This document shows positions 1 to 6,826 of a stretch of DNA of 26,771 nucleotides, one piece after another (the stretch's first letter is position 1; every line of letters starts with the position of its first letter). The notes beneath the pieces were generated by a model. That model made no database searches and had not been told where the DNA came from. It saw only the letters and a list, made by a program, of their open reading frames with translations. The translations under genes were made by a program, and so were the position numbers. The stretch comes from JTS-RE9 sp964649195 (GTDB taxonomy: Bacteria > Planctomycetota > Phycisphaerae > Phycisphaerales > Phycisphaeraceae), in NCBI GenBank assembly GCA_964649195.1, contig CAZYPK010000058.1, positions 1 through 26,771 on the forward strand. Direction: 5' to 3'.

Positions 1-20
1 GTCGCAAACGAATCGGCTCG

Positions 21-80
21 GCGGGAGCCTCGCCCTCCCGGCCGGAGCCTCGCCCTCCCAGCGGGAGCCTCGCCCTCCCA
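21..80. repeat. Three tandem 20-bp GC-rich repeats
   Basis: Three consecutive 20-base units (21-40, 41-60, 61-80) each contain GGAGCCTCGCCCTCCC. Each unit can fold because GGGAG faces CTCCC. They lie upstream of the phosphodiesterase gene. Bases 81-206 hold no other feature that I recognise apart from the leader of that gene. Confidence 0.8.
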
Positions 81-206
81 TATGCTTTTACCCTGGGTTA
101 CACGAGGCCATATACATCAAACTCACCGATCGCCGGTACGATAGGCGCGTCGCTCCGCATTGTGGCGGGATGCGCCTGTCATATGAAACGCACCGGAGTT
201 TTTCTC

Positions 207-1016
207 ATGGATCGATTCCCCCTTGTTTTCGCGCTGGCGGCGATGTTCTCCCTCGCCACCCTCGCACACGCCCAGTTGATCATCGCCCATCGCGGTGCTT
301 CGCATGACGCCCCGGAAAACACCCTCGCGGCTTTCAATCTCGCGTGGGAGCAAGGGGCCGACGGCATCGAGGGTGACTTTTACCTGACCAGGGATGGCAA
401 GATCATCTGTACGCATGACAAGGACATGAAGCGCACCGCCGGCCGCGACGTGAAGGTCGCCGACGCCACCTTCGAGGAGTTGCGAAAGCTCGATGTCGGC
501 TCGTGGAAGAATCCCAGGTTCGCCGCCGAGCGAATGCCTTCGCTCACGGAGGTTTTCGCCACGGTGCCCCAGGGGAAGAAGATTTTCATCGAGATCAAGT
601 GCGGCCCGGAGATCGTGCCCCAGCTTAAGAAGGAAGTCGCCGGCGCCACGCTCAAGCCGGAGCAGATGATCGTGATCGCCTTTGACGCCCGGGTGATTGC
701 CGCGGTCCGCAAAGAGATTCCCGCCATCAAGGCCCACTGGCTCACCGGCTACAAGGAGGACAAGGCCACGGGCAAGTGGTCGCCCACCGTTGAGCAGGTG
801 CTGGCCACGCTCAAACGCATCGACGCCACCGGCCTGGACACCAACGCCCACAAGCTCATCGACGAACCTTTCGTCAAGGCGCTGCGCGACGCCAAGTACG
901 AGTTCCACTGCTGGACCGTCAACGATCCCGCCATCGCCAAACGCTTCATCAGCCTCGGCGTCGATTCCATCACCACCGACCGCCCCGCCTGGCTGCGCCG
1001 GCAGATCGGCAAATGA
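207..1016 (+). CDS. Exported glycerophosphodiester phosphodiesterase
   Basis: The protein hydrolyses glycerophosphodiesters to an alcohol and glycerol-3-phosphate, probably outside the inner membrane. From the chosen ATG, residues 1-22 form a signal peptide ending in AHA before QLIIAHRGA. The GDPD catalytic signature is visible: H28-R29-G30 followed by E37-N38-T39, then E55/D57 in GIEGDF and the second catalytic histidine H70 in THDKD. The acidic EIKCG stretch further on is also typical. At about 269 residues the length suits a bacterial GDPD. The ATG at 207 has GGAG at 195-198, 8 bases upstream. An in-frame ATG at 183 would give a more positively charged N-terminus (MKRTGVFLM) and cannot be excluded. 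The next gene starts 61 bases downstream with its own ribosome site, so the two may be co-transcribed. Confidence 0.93.
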   Translation: MDRFPLVFALAAMFSLATLAHAQLIIAHRGASHDAPENTLAAFNLAWEQGADGIEGDFYLTRDGKIICTHDKDMKRTAGRDVKVADATFEELRKLDVGSWKNPRFAAERMPSLTEVFATVPQGKKIFIEIKCGPEIVPQLKKEVAGATLKPEQMIVIAFDARVIAAVRKEIPAIKAHWLTGYKEDKATGKWSPTVEQVLATLKRIDATGLDTNAHKLIDEPFVKALRDAKYEFHCWTVNDPAIAKRFISLGVDSITTDRPAWLRRQIGK

Positions 1017-1077
1017 TCCGCCCCGGAATCCCCCGGAATTTCGATATCCTGCACAGCCCCAACCACGGAGCCCCTCG

Positions 1078-2196
1078 ATGGTCGATCCCAGAATGGTGCA
1101 GCTTGCCGATGTGCTGATCAATCACTCCTGCCAGGCCAAGGCCGGCGACAACGTGCTCATCGAAGCCATCGATGTGCCTCACGAGTTCACCGGCGTTCTC
1201 GTCGAGGCGGCGCACAGGGTCGGCGCCCGCCCGCTGGTGCTGCTCAAGAGCAACGCGGTTCAGCGCGCTCTTCTGCAAACCGCCACGAAGGAGCAGTGGG
1301 ACCTCATCGCCGATGTCGAGCAGGCCCAGATGGAGCGCGTGCAGTGCTACATCGGCGCACGCGGCAGCCCCAATGTCAGCGAGCTTTCCGATGTGCCCGT
1401 CGAGAAGATGCGCATCTACGAATCCACCGTCTGGCAGCGCGTCCACCACGCCATCCGCGTGCCGCAGACGCGCTGGGTCGTGCTCCGCTGGCCCAGCCCG
1501 TCGATGGCCCAGATGGCGGAGATGAGCACGCAGGCGTTCGAGGATTTCTACTTCAAGGTCTGCACCCTCGATTACGCGAAGATGGCCCGCGCCACCGTCC
1601 CGCTGATCGATCTCATGCAGCGCACCGACCGCGTGCGCATCAAAGGCCCCGGCGAAACCGACCTCGCCTTCAGCATCAAGGGCATCCCCGCCAGACCCTG
1701 CACCGGACAGCGAAACATCCCCGATGGCGAATGCTTCACCGCGCCGGTGCGCCACAGCGTCAACGGCGTGATCCGCTACAACACGCCCACGCTCTATCGC
1801 GGCGTCACGCACAACGATGTCCGCCTGGTCTTCAAGGACGGCAAAATCGTCGAGGCTGCCAGCAGCGACACCGCCGCGATCAATCAGGTCTTCGACAGCG
1901 ATGTAGGGGCCCGCTACGTCGGCGAGTTCGCGATCGGCTTCAATCCCTGCTGCACCCGGCCGATGAAGGACATTCTCTTTGATGAAAAGATCGCCGGCTC
2001 CATCCACTTCACGCCCGGCAGTTGCTACAAGGAAGCCGACAACGGCAACACCAGCACGATCCACTGGGACATGGTCCTTCGCCAAACCCCCGACTGCGGC
2101 GGCGGCGAGCTGTGGTTCGATGACCAACTCATCCGCAAAGACGGCCTGTTCGTGCTGCCGGAGCTGGAGCCGCTTAATCCGAAGGCGCTGATGTGA
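1078..2196 (+). CDS. M29-family aminopeptidase (thermophilic metalloprotease family)
   Basis: This is a metal-dependent aminopeptidase-like protein of peptidase family M29 (AmpS / aminopeptidase T type), 372 residues and without a signal peptide, so probably cytoplasmic. The five metal ligands expected of the family can be placed: E218 in RNIPDGE, E283 in GEFAIGFN, H310 in GSIHFTPG, and H329 and D331 in the C-terminal HWDM motif. The N-terminal half (LADVLINHSCQAKAGDNVLI) also matches the family opening. The ATG at 1078 has GGAG at 1067-1070. The reading frame is open far upstream, but that part overlaps the phosphodiesterase gene and is not coding. The substrate cannot be told from sequence. 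Confidence 0.9.
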   Translation: MVDPRMVQLADVLINHSCQAKAGDNVLIEAIDVPHEFTGVLVEAAHRVGARPLVLLKSNAVQRALLQTATKEQWDLIADVEQAQMERVQCYIGARGSPNVSELSDVPVEKMRIYESTVWQRVHHAIRVPQTRWVVLRWPSPSMAQMAEMSTQAFEDFYFKVCTLDYAKMARATVPLIDLMQRTDRVRIKGPGETDLAFSIKGIPARPCTGQRNIPDGECFTAPVRHSVNGVIRYNTPTLYRGVTHNDVRLVFKDGKIVEAASSDTAAINQVFDSDVGARYVGEFAIGFNPCCTRPMKDILFDEKIAGSIHFTPGSCYKEADNGNTSTIHWDMVLRQTPDCGGGELWFDDQLIRKDGLFVLPELEPLNPKALM

Positions 2197-2267
2197 GAGA
2201 CAGGAGCCGCTTGCGGCTTCGCTCCGACTCATGGCCGCTTCGCTCTGACTCATGGCCGCAACGTCCT

Positions 2268-2368
2268 CGCTGCGCATCATCCGCGCGACACGGACGCCTT
2301 CACCCGTCATCCTTCGTCAAACGTGCCACCCTTCTTTCCGTTCATCTCCGCGACTCGTTGAGTCGCGG
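2268..2368. repeat. Palindrome-ended element A1, left-truncated copy
   Basis: The stretch ends in a perfect hairpin (2348-2368) with arms CCGCGACTC and GAGTCGCGG around a GTT loop. Its interior is nearly identical to 5490-5554, in the region GACACGGACGC through to TTCATCT. The left hairpin present in the 5410 copy is missing here. In its place is a decayed copy of the 25-bp GCAGCG/CGCTGC repeat at about 2252-2277, preceded by AAGCCGC-type palindromes at 2205-2245. Confidence 0.75.
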
Positions 2369-2377
2369 CTCGGAAAG

Positions 2378-2773
2378 CTACAGCGCTGCCAGCCGGGAGC
2401 GGATGGTCTGATCCAGCCGCTGCACCCAGCCGTTGTAGTTGGGATGGATGGTGTTCGCCGCCGCGTCGTACTTCAGGTTCACGCTGTCCGAATAAGTGAT
2501 GCTGTAATTCGTCGCGGTGTAGTTGATGTCCACCATCGCCGTGTGGTCGCGGAGGTGGAGCGTGCCCTTGATCAGCCCCGGACTGACCGCCTTCATGTCC
2601 CACCCCAGCCCCGCACCGGCGCTGATGATCGTCTTGGTCACTTCCTCAAACGCCACCGGCCTGACGGCGGGCACCGACCGGTCCGTCAGATTCACCACCG
2701 GCGCCCCGCCCCGGCAACCCGCGGCCAGCAACACCAGTCCAAGCACGCACACGCAAAAAACATTTCGCTTCAT
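2378..2773 (-). CDS. Small conserved-type lipoprotein
   Basis: The 131-residue protein starts with a lipoprotein signal peptide (MKRNVFCVCVLGLVLLAAGC) whose lipobox LAAGC puts the lipidated cysteine at residue 20. The mature part is about 110 residues. Its C-terminal half includes NLKYDAAANTIHPNYNGWVQ and ends in LDQTIRSRL, a pattern I associate with small bacterial periplasmic lipoproteins of unknown function. The start has a clear GGAGG five bases upstream on the minus strand. It stands alone between repeat blocks, convergent with the M29 peptidase. No enzymatic motif is visible. Confidence 0.82.
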   Translation of the reverse strand: MKRNVFCVCVLGLVLLAAGCRGGAPVVNLTDRSVPAVRPVAFEEVTKTIISAGAGLGWDMKAVSPGLIKGTLHLRDHTAMVDINYTATNYSITYSDSVNLKYDAAANTIHPNYNGWVQRLDQTIRSRLAAL

Positions 2774-2897
2774 GACGACCTCCGATGTAAAGACTCAATC
2801 CCGGCAGCAACGCTTTCCATGATGAACAATCATGCGCATCTGTCAAGGAAAAGATGATCCGCCGCAGAGTGCGCTCATCCTTTGCGGCAAGATATTC

Positions 2898-3121
2898 GGG
2901 TGGCTGGGGCTGGAGGCTTTGCGCAAGCCCCGGCCCAGGCGACCTTCAGCATTCAGCCTTCAGCATTCAGCCTTCAGCCTTCAGCATTCAGCATTCAGCA
3001 TTCAGCATTCAGCATTCAGCCTTCAGCATTCAGTCTTCAGCATTCAGTCTTCAGCTTTCAGTTGCTTCACCTTGCTTCGTGCGCCTGGGCCGGGGCTTCG
3101 CGGACTCAGCCCCAGCCACCC
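2898..3121. repeat. Palindromic element D, copy 1 (long internal heptamer array)
   Basis: The left arm at 2898-2935 begins GGGTGGCTGGGGCTGGAGGC and is complementary to the right arm at 3088-3121, ending CCCCAGCCACCC. Between the arms lie GGCGACC, a 7-base tandem array (2945-3061), and a conserved tail TTGCTTCACCTTGCTTCGTG. The copies at 11494 and 21603 have the same arms and tail but very short arrays. Positions 2774-2897 and 3122-3231 hold no gene that I can support. Confidence 0.85.
2945..3061. repeat. Heptanucleotide tandem array (TTCAGCA/TTCAGCC)
   Basis: Sixteen complete 7-base units plus five bases follow one another without an indel. The consensus is TTCAGCA, with TTCAGCC, TTCAGTC and TTCAGCT variants. 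The array is the internal part of element D copy 1. It gives open frames in all three forward phases (Ser/Ala/Phe/Gln-rich), which I take as an artefact of the repeat. Confidence 0.95.
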
Positions 3122-3231
3122 GAAACTTTTCAGCCACCTAAAACTTCTCAACTCCCTGGTGAATCTTTGCGCCGCCGCAAAAGATCGGCGCATCTCATTC
3201 ATCCCGCATTTTTCCCCCATTTTTTCGCCAT

Positions 3232-3260
3232 CTGACACCGGCCTCGACCGTTGCTAAGAT
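3232..3260 (+). promoter_or_regulatory. Candidate sigma-70-type promoter for cdaA
   Basis: CTGACA (3232-3237) and TAAGAT (3255-3260) are separated by exactly 17 bases and resemble the -35 and -10 consensus. Transcription would start near 3267, giving a leader of about 45 bases before the GTG at 3312. This is a pattern match only. Confidence 0.55.
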
Positions 3261-3311
3261 GGGCGCGTATTCCTTCATCCGATCATCCATCGCCAGGGGA
3301 AGCGAACTCCC

Positions 3312-4175
3312 GTGAGAGACCGAATCGAGCAACTTTTCTTTCGGCTGCAAGGCTACCTCCACAACGAGCGGCTGACCGTCTTCATCGAGCTGCTGGTCAT
3401 CTGGCTGCTGGTGCTGCTCATCTTCAACTTCCTGCGCGGCACGCGCGGGGCACGCGCCCTCAAAGGCGCGGCCCTGATCTTCATCGTCGCCACGCTCTTC
3501 ATCCGCGTCGTGGTGCGCGAGGACACCTTCGAAAGACTCAACTACATCTACAGCGGCTTCGTCGGCTTTGCCGCCATCGCCCTGGTCATCCTCTTTCAAC
3601 CCGAAATCCGACGGGGCCTGGTCCGGCTGGGTGAAACCACCTTCTTCGGCACCGGCGGCGGCCTGCGCCGAAAGGTGGTCATCGAGGAAATCCTCAGCTC
3701 CATCGCCTACCTCGGCAAAAACAAGATCGGCGCCCTGATCGCCATCGAACGCGAGACCGGCCTGCGACACATCGTCGAAGGCGGCACCCGCGTCGATGGC
3801 GTCGTCTCCGCGGATCTGCTCAACACCATCTTCTGGCCCGGCAGCGCCCTGCACGACATGGGCGTGGTCATTGAAGGGGACAAAATCATCGCCGCCGGCG
3901 TGCAGTTCCCCCTGGCCGACGGCGGGAACTTCGAGTCCGAACTCGGCTCGCGCCACCGCGCCGCCATCGGGCTTTCGCAGGAGGCCGACTGCCTGATCAT
4001 CGTCGTCTCCGAAGAGACCGGCACCATCAGCATCGCCGAGCGAGGCGTGCTCAAACGCGGCCTGACCATCGACTCGCTGCGCAGCGAACTCGTCAAAGGC
4101 CTGGGCAAAACCGAAATGGAAAAACTCCCCAAGGGAGGGGATGGCGGCAGGGAAGCTCGTGAAAAAAATGGATAG
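3312..4175 (+). CDS. cdaA: Diadenylate cyclase, CdaA type
   Basis: This membrane enzyme makes the second messenger c-di-AMP from two ATP. The layout is that of CdaA: three N-terminal membrane segments (about residues 22-41, 50-68, 78-96) ending in FQPEIRRGL, then a DisA_N catalytic domain. GALIAIER (140-147), SADLLNTIF (166-174), GSRHRAAIG (212-220, with the RHR motif) and VVSEETGTIS (231-240) are all present. The canonical D-G-A triplet after the conserved histidine reads D182-M183-G184 (HDMGVVI), so the aspartate is kept but the next two positions are changed. The start is the GTG at 3312, with AGGGGAAG about 10 bases upstream. The last residues (GGDGGREAREKNG) are polar. The stop codon is followed at once by a heptamer array. 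A YbbR-like gene follows, as in the known cdaA-cdaR operons. Confidence 0.93.
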   Translation: MRDRIEQLFFRLQGYLHNERLTVFIELLVIWLLVLLIFNFLRGTRGARALKGAALIFIVATLFIRVVVREDTFERLNYIYSGFVGFAAIALVILFQPEIRRGLVRLGETTFFGTGGGLRRKVVIEEILSSIAYLGKNKIGALIAIERETGLRHIVEGGTRVDGVVSADLLNTIFWPGSALHDMGVVIEGDKIIAAGVQFPLADGGNFESELGSRHRAAIGLSQEADCLIIVVSEETGTISIAERGVLKRGLTIDSLRSELVKGLGKTEMEKLPKGGDGGREAREKNG

Positions 4176-4266
4176 GGATTTCGGATTTCAGATTTCGGAT
4201 TTGGGATTGCGGATTTGAGATGTGGGATTTCAAATTTGAGATTTGAGATTTGAAATTTCGGATTTT
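4176..4266. repeat. Heptanucleotide tandem array (GGATTTC family)
   Basis: Thirteen 7-base units start on the base after the cdaA stop codon: GGATTTC, GGATTTC, then AGATTTC and similar variants. They are AT-rich and contrast sharply with the surrounding GC-rich DNA. The same family occurs at 8684-8755 and, inverted, inside purB at 25484-25517. Confidence 0.93.
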
Positions 4267-4326
4267 TTCTTCCAATCCCGCCCCTTCGGGCCGGCGCTAA
4301 ACGTATGAATCATTAACCGTTCCCGC

Positions 4327-4380
4327 CTCCTGCTTCTGCTTCTGCTTCTGCTTCTGCTCCTGCTTCTGCCACTGCTCCTC
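4327..4380. repeat. Hexanucleotide tandem array (CTGCTT/CTGCTC)
   Basis: About eight units of CTGCTT, CTGCTC or CTGCCA end 12 bases before the cdaR-like ATG. The array is in frame with that gene and would read as a poly-leucine run without an ATG, so the ATG at 4393 remains the likely start. Related arrays occur inside genes at 8812-8846, 15953-15992, 23067-23107 and 23238-23292. Confidence 0.85.
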
Positions 4381-4392
4381 CCCTGGTGTTCC

Positions 4393-5385
4393 ATGATTCA
4401 ACTGATCCTCCGCTATGGCACGATCACGCTCATTGCGTTCATGGTCTGGCTTTATGCCGAGGGGGCCACGCGCAAGCAGCACACGGTGACGCTCAGCGTG
4501 GTGTTTGTCGCGCCGCAGGGGCAGCGGCTGCTGATCGAACCTTCGCTGCACTCGGTGACGGCCACGGTGCGCTGCGCCACCAGCCAGTTGCAGCAGGTGA
4601 AGAACCTGACCCTGACGCCGATCCCCATCGAAGTGACCGACACCCCGGGCCGGCCTGACCGGGCGGTCAATCTGGATCAGCAGTTTGCGGTGCATGAAAG
4701 GATCAATCGATTGGGCATTGTGATCGAGCGTGTGGAGCCGAGCATGGTGACGCTGCGTGTCGAGAGCATCAGGACGCTGGACATTCCCATCGTGCTGGTG
4801 ACGCCGCCGGAGTTGGAGTTGGCCAGCCCGGCCCAGTTCGCGGCGGGCCAGAACAAGGCGGTGATCGAAATGCCTTCGAGCGTCGAGGCCCAGGTGGTGG
4901 GCATGGAGTTGCAGGCCAGGCTCGACGGCAACATGCTCGCCGGCGTGGTGCCCGGGGTGCCGACCGACCGCGAGATCGATGTGACGCTTCCGCCGGGCAT
5001 GGCGGCGCTGCCGAACGTGAGCTACCAGCCCCGGCGGGTGAAGGTTTCCTTCACGGTGAAGAAGAAGGAGGATGAGTATGTCATCGGCCTGGTGCCGGTG
5101 ATGCTGAACATCGCCCCGAATCTGGCCCGTCAATACGGCGTGGAAGTGGATCAGGAAAACCTGCTGCTGCGCGAGGTGAAGGTGAAAGGCCCCAGCGATG
5201 TGATCGCCCGCATCAAGGCGGGCACGGTGAAGGTCGAGGCGCTGCTGCGGATGACGCCGGGCGATCTGGAGGAGCGGATTCCCTCGAAGCTGCCGGAGCT
5301 GCGCCTGCCGTCGGGCGTGACGGTCGAATCGACGCTGCCGCTGATCAAGCTGACCATCAGCCGCCGGGAGACGATCGGGAATTGA
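4393..5385 (+). CDS. cdaR: YbbR-domain protein, CdaR-like partner of CdaA
   Basis: The 330-residue protein has one N-terminal membrane segment (about residues 5-22, LILRYGTITLIAFMVWLYAE) followed by an extracytoplasmic region made of repeated beta-rich YbbR-type units. Repeated patterns such as VEPSMVTLRVESI, LPNVSYQPRRVKVSF and LLLREVKVKGPSDVI are recognisable. CdaR proteins bind CdaA in the membrane and modulate c-di-AMP synthesis. The position 217 bases downstream of cdaA supports the assignment. No good Shine-Dalgarno sequence precedes the ATG at 4393, because the space is filled by the CTGCTT array. Family membership is inferred from architecture and neighbourhood more than from a diagnostic motif. 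Confidence 0.85.
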   Translation: MIQLILRYGTITLIAFMVWLYAEGATRKQHTVTLSVVFVAPQGQRLLIEPSLHSVTATVRCATSQLQQVKNLTLTPIPIEVTDTPGRPDRAVNLDQQFAVHERINRLGIVIERVEPSMVTLRVESIRTLDIPIVLVTPPELELASPAQFAAGQNKAVIEMPSSVEAQVVGMELQARLDGNMLAGVVPGVPTDREIDVTLPPGMAALPNVSYQPRRVKVSFTVKKKEDEYVIGLVPVMLNIAPNLARQYGVEVDQENLLLREVKVKGPSDVIARIKAGTVKVEALLRMTPGDLEERIPSKLPELRLPSGVTVESTLPLIKLTISRRETIGN

Positions 5386-5409
5386 GGCGGCAGGCGGGAT
5401 CAGAGTGAG

Positions 5410-5575
5410 CCGCGACGTGACACGTCGCGGACGTGAACAACCTGAAGGGGTGCCGCACATGCCTGGCACCGCAAGCCTCGAACACCTTCGCGCGACACGG
5501 ACGCTTTCATCCGTCATCCTTCGTCAAACGTACCACCCTTCTTTCAGTTCATCTCCGCGACTCGTTGAGTCGCGG
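5410..5575. repeat. Palindrome-ended element A1, complete copy
   Basis: The left hairpin (5410-5430) has arms CCGCGACGT and ACGTCGCGG with a GAC loop. The right hairpin (5555-5575) has arms CCGCGACTC and GAGTCGCGG with a GTT loop. Just inside are CCTGAAGGGGTG on the left and a degenerate complement, CACCCTTCTTTCAG, on the right. The interior matches the truncated copy at 2268-2368. The 166-bp unit fits a non-autonomous, structured mobile element, but no target duplication is evident. Confidence 0.8.
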
Positions 5576-5593
5576 CTCTTATCCGAACACCGG

Positions 5594-5622
5594 TTACTCG
5601 ATCGCACGACCGGTGCTACCAT
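5594..5622 (+). promoter_or_regulatory. Weak candidate promoter for the M48 peptidase gene
   Basis: TTACTC (5594-5599) and TACCAT (5617-5622), with TGC just before the -10, are separated by 17 bases. They lie 44 bases upstream of the start codon. The -35 match is poor. Confidence 0.3.
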
Positions 5623-5666
5623 CATGAAGGTCCGCATTGTCCACCGTTTCACCTAAGGAATCCGCC

Positions 5667-6659
5667 ATGCGAATGCTTCTTCGATTCACGCTTGCCGTCG
5701 CGCTCCTGCTCGCTCCCGTCGGCTGCACGACCAACCCGGCCACCGGGCGCAGCCAGCTCATTTTCATGAGCGTGGAGGAGGAGGTTCAACTGGGCTCGGA
5801 GGCCCAGCCGGTGTTTCTGAAGGAGAACGGCGGGGAGATTCCTTCGCCGCAGATCCTCGCCTATGTGCGCGACATCGGCGCCAGGCTGGCCGCATCGAGC
5901 GAGCGGCCGGAGCTGCCCTGGGAGTTCCACGTGCTCGACTCGAGACAGATCAACGCCTTCGCCCTGCCCGGCGGCAAGGTGTTCTTCTCGCGCGGGCTGC
6001 TCGAACGGATGAGCAACGAAGCCCAGGTCGCCGCGGTCATGGGCCACGAGGTGGGCCACGTCACCGCGATGCACATCGGCGAACGCATGAGCCAGGCGAT
6101 GGTGACGCAGGGCCTGATCGCAGGCATCGGCGTGGCGGGCCAGGTCAGCGACAATGCGTGGCTTACGGTGCTCGGCGCCGGCGGACAGGTCGGCGGCACG
6201 CTCTACCTGCTCAAGTTCGGACGCGACCAGGAAAGCGAGGCCGACCGGCTGGGCATCCGATACATGGCGCAGAACGGCTACAACCCCGTCGGCATGATGG
6301 AAGTCATGGCCATCCTCAAGGAGGCCAGCGGCGGAGGCGGAGGCGGGGGCTTCGAGCAGATGCTCTCCACCCACCCCGACCCCGCCCGGCGGCTGGCCGA
6401 CGCCGAGAAACTCATCCTCAAGCAATACCCCGACTATAAAGACACCTCCAAATACGTCATGGGTCACGATCGCTTCCAGCAGATCGTCGCCGCCAACCTC
6501 AAGCGACTGCCCGCCCCCAGACACCAGGCCACCGGCCCGGCTCTGGAGCAGATGTCACCCGCGCTGGCCAAGGCGATGCAGCGCAGGCACGAGATGGAAC
6601 GGTGCGAGTGTCATGCCGTCGAACAGCCGATGTTGGTGCTTCGGGATGCGGGAAGGTGA
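5667..6659 (+). CDS. M48-family zinc metalloprotease, probable lipoprotein
   Basis: This is an extracytoplasmic zinc endopeptidase of the M48 (HtpX/BepA/LoiP-like) group, 330 residues long. A signal peptide runs to APVGC, where C20 could be lipidated, although proline at -3 is unusual for a lipobox. TNPATGRSQLIFMS, typical of the periplasmic M48 lipoproteins, follows. The zinc motif HEVGH is at 127-131, and the third ligand is E189 in ESEADRLG. A run of seven glycines (222-228) precedes FEQMLSTHPDPARRL, the conserved substrate-side motif. The ATG at 5667 has AAGGA 7 bases upstream. An upstream in-frame start at 5637 lacks one and would spoil the signal peptide. Such enzymes usually take part in envelope protein quality control. 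That role is inferred from the family. Confidence 0.93.
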   Translation: MRMLLRFTLAVALLLAPVGCTTNPATGRSQLIFMSVEEEVQLGSEAQPVFLKENGGEIPSPQILAYVRDIGARLAASSERPELPWEFHVLDSRQINAFALPGGKVFFSRGLLERMSNEAQVAAVMGHEVGHVTAMHIGERMSQAMVTQGLIAGIGVAGQVSDNAWLTVLGAGGQVGGTLYLLKFGRDQESEADRLGIRYMAQNGYNPVGMMEVMAILKEASGGGGGGGFEQMLSTHPDPARRLADAEKLILKQYPDYKDTSKYVMGHDRFQQIVAANLKRLPAPRHQATGPALEQMSPALAKAMQRRHEMERCECHAVEQPMLVLRDAGR

Positions 6660-6663
6660 GAAG

Positions 6664-6815
6664 GTAAATACAAGGCGCGAAATACGAAGCACGACGGTTT
6701 CAACGGCGGCTCAAGCCGCTTGCGGCGTAGCAATCCCTTGGTTCGCGGCACATCGGGGGTTATTCGGAAGTCCCTTCCGTATTTCGTGTTTCTCTTTTCC
6801 TTTCCATTCCTTCAC
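6664..6815. repeat. Imperfect palindromic intergenic repeat
   Basis: GCGAAATACGAAGCACG near the left end faces CCGTATTTCGTGTTTC near the right end. The shared CGAAATACG/CGTATTTCG pair is perfect over 9 bases. An AAGCCGC-TT-GCGGC mini-hairpin lies near 6714-6727. It fills the gap between the M48 gene and ubiE. Confidence 0.6.
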
Positions 6816-6826
6816 CGAAACCTCCA

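Noticed and set aside
970..2310. Long minus-strand open frame opposite the M29 peptidase
   Set aside because: It is a shadow of a high-GC gene. Its product has no recognisable motif, while the plus strand shows all M29 ligands.
2945..3061. CRISPR array
   Set aside because: The units are 7 bases in direct contact, with no spacers and no cas genes nearby. The tandem A2 units at 26347-26771 likewise have homologous, not unique, interiors.
2832..3257. Overlapping plus-strand open frames rich in Ser, Ala, Phe and Gln
   Set aside because: All three phases are open only because a 7-base repeat cycles through the same codons in each phase. There is no ribosome site, and conserved domain content is absent.
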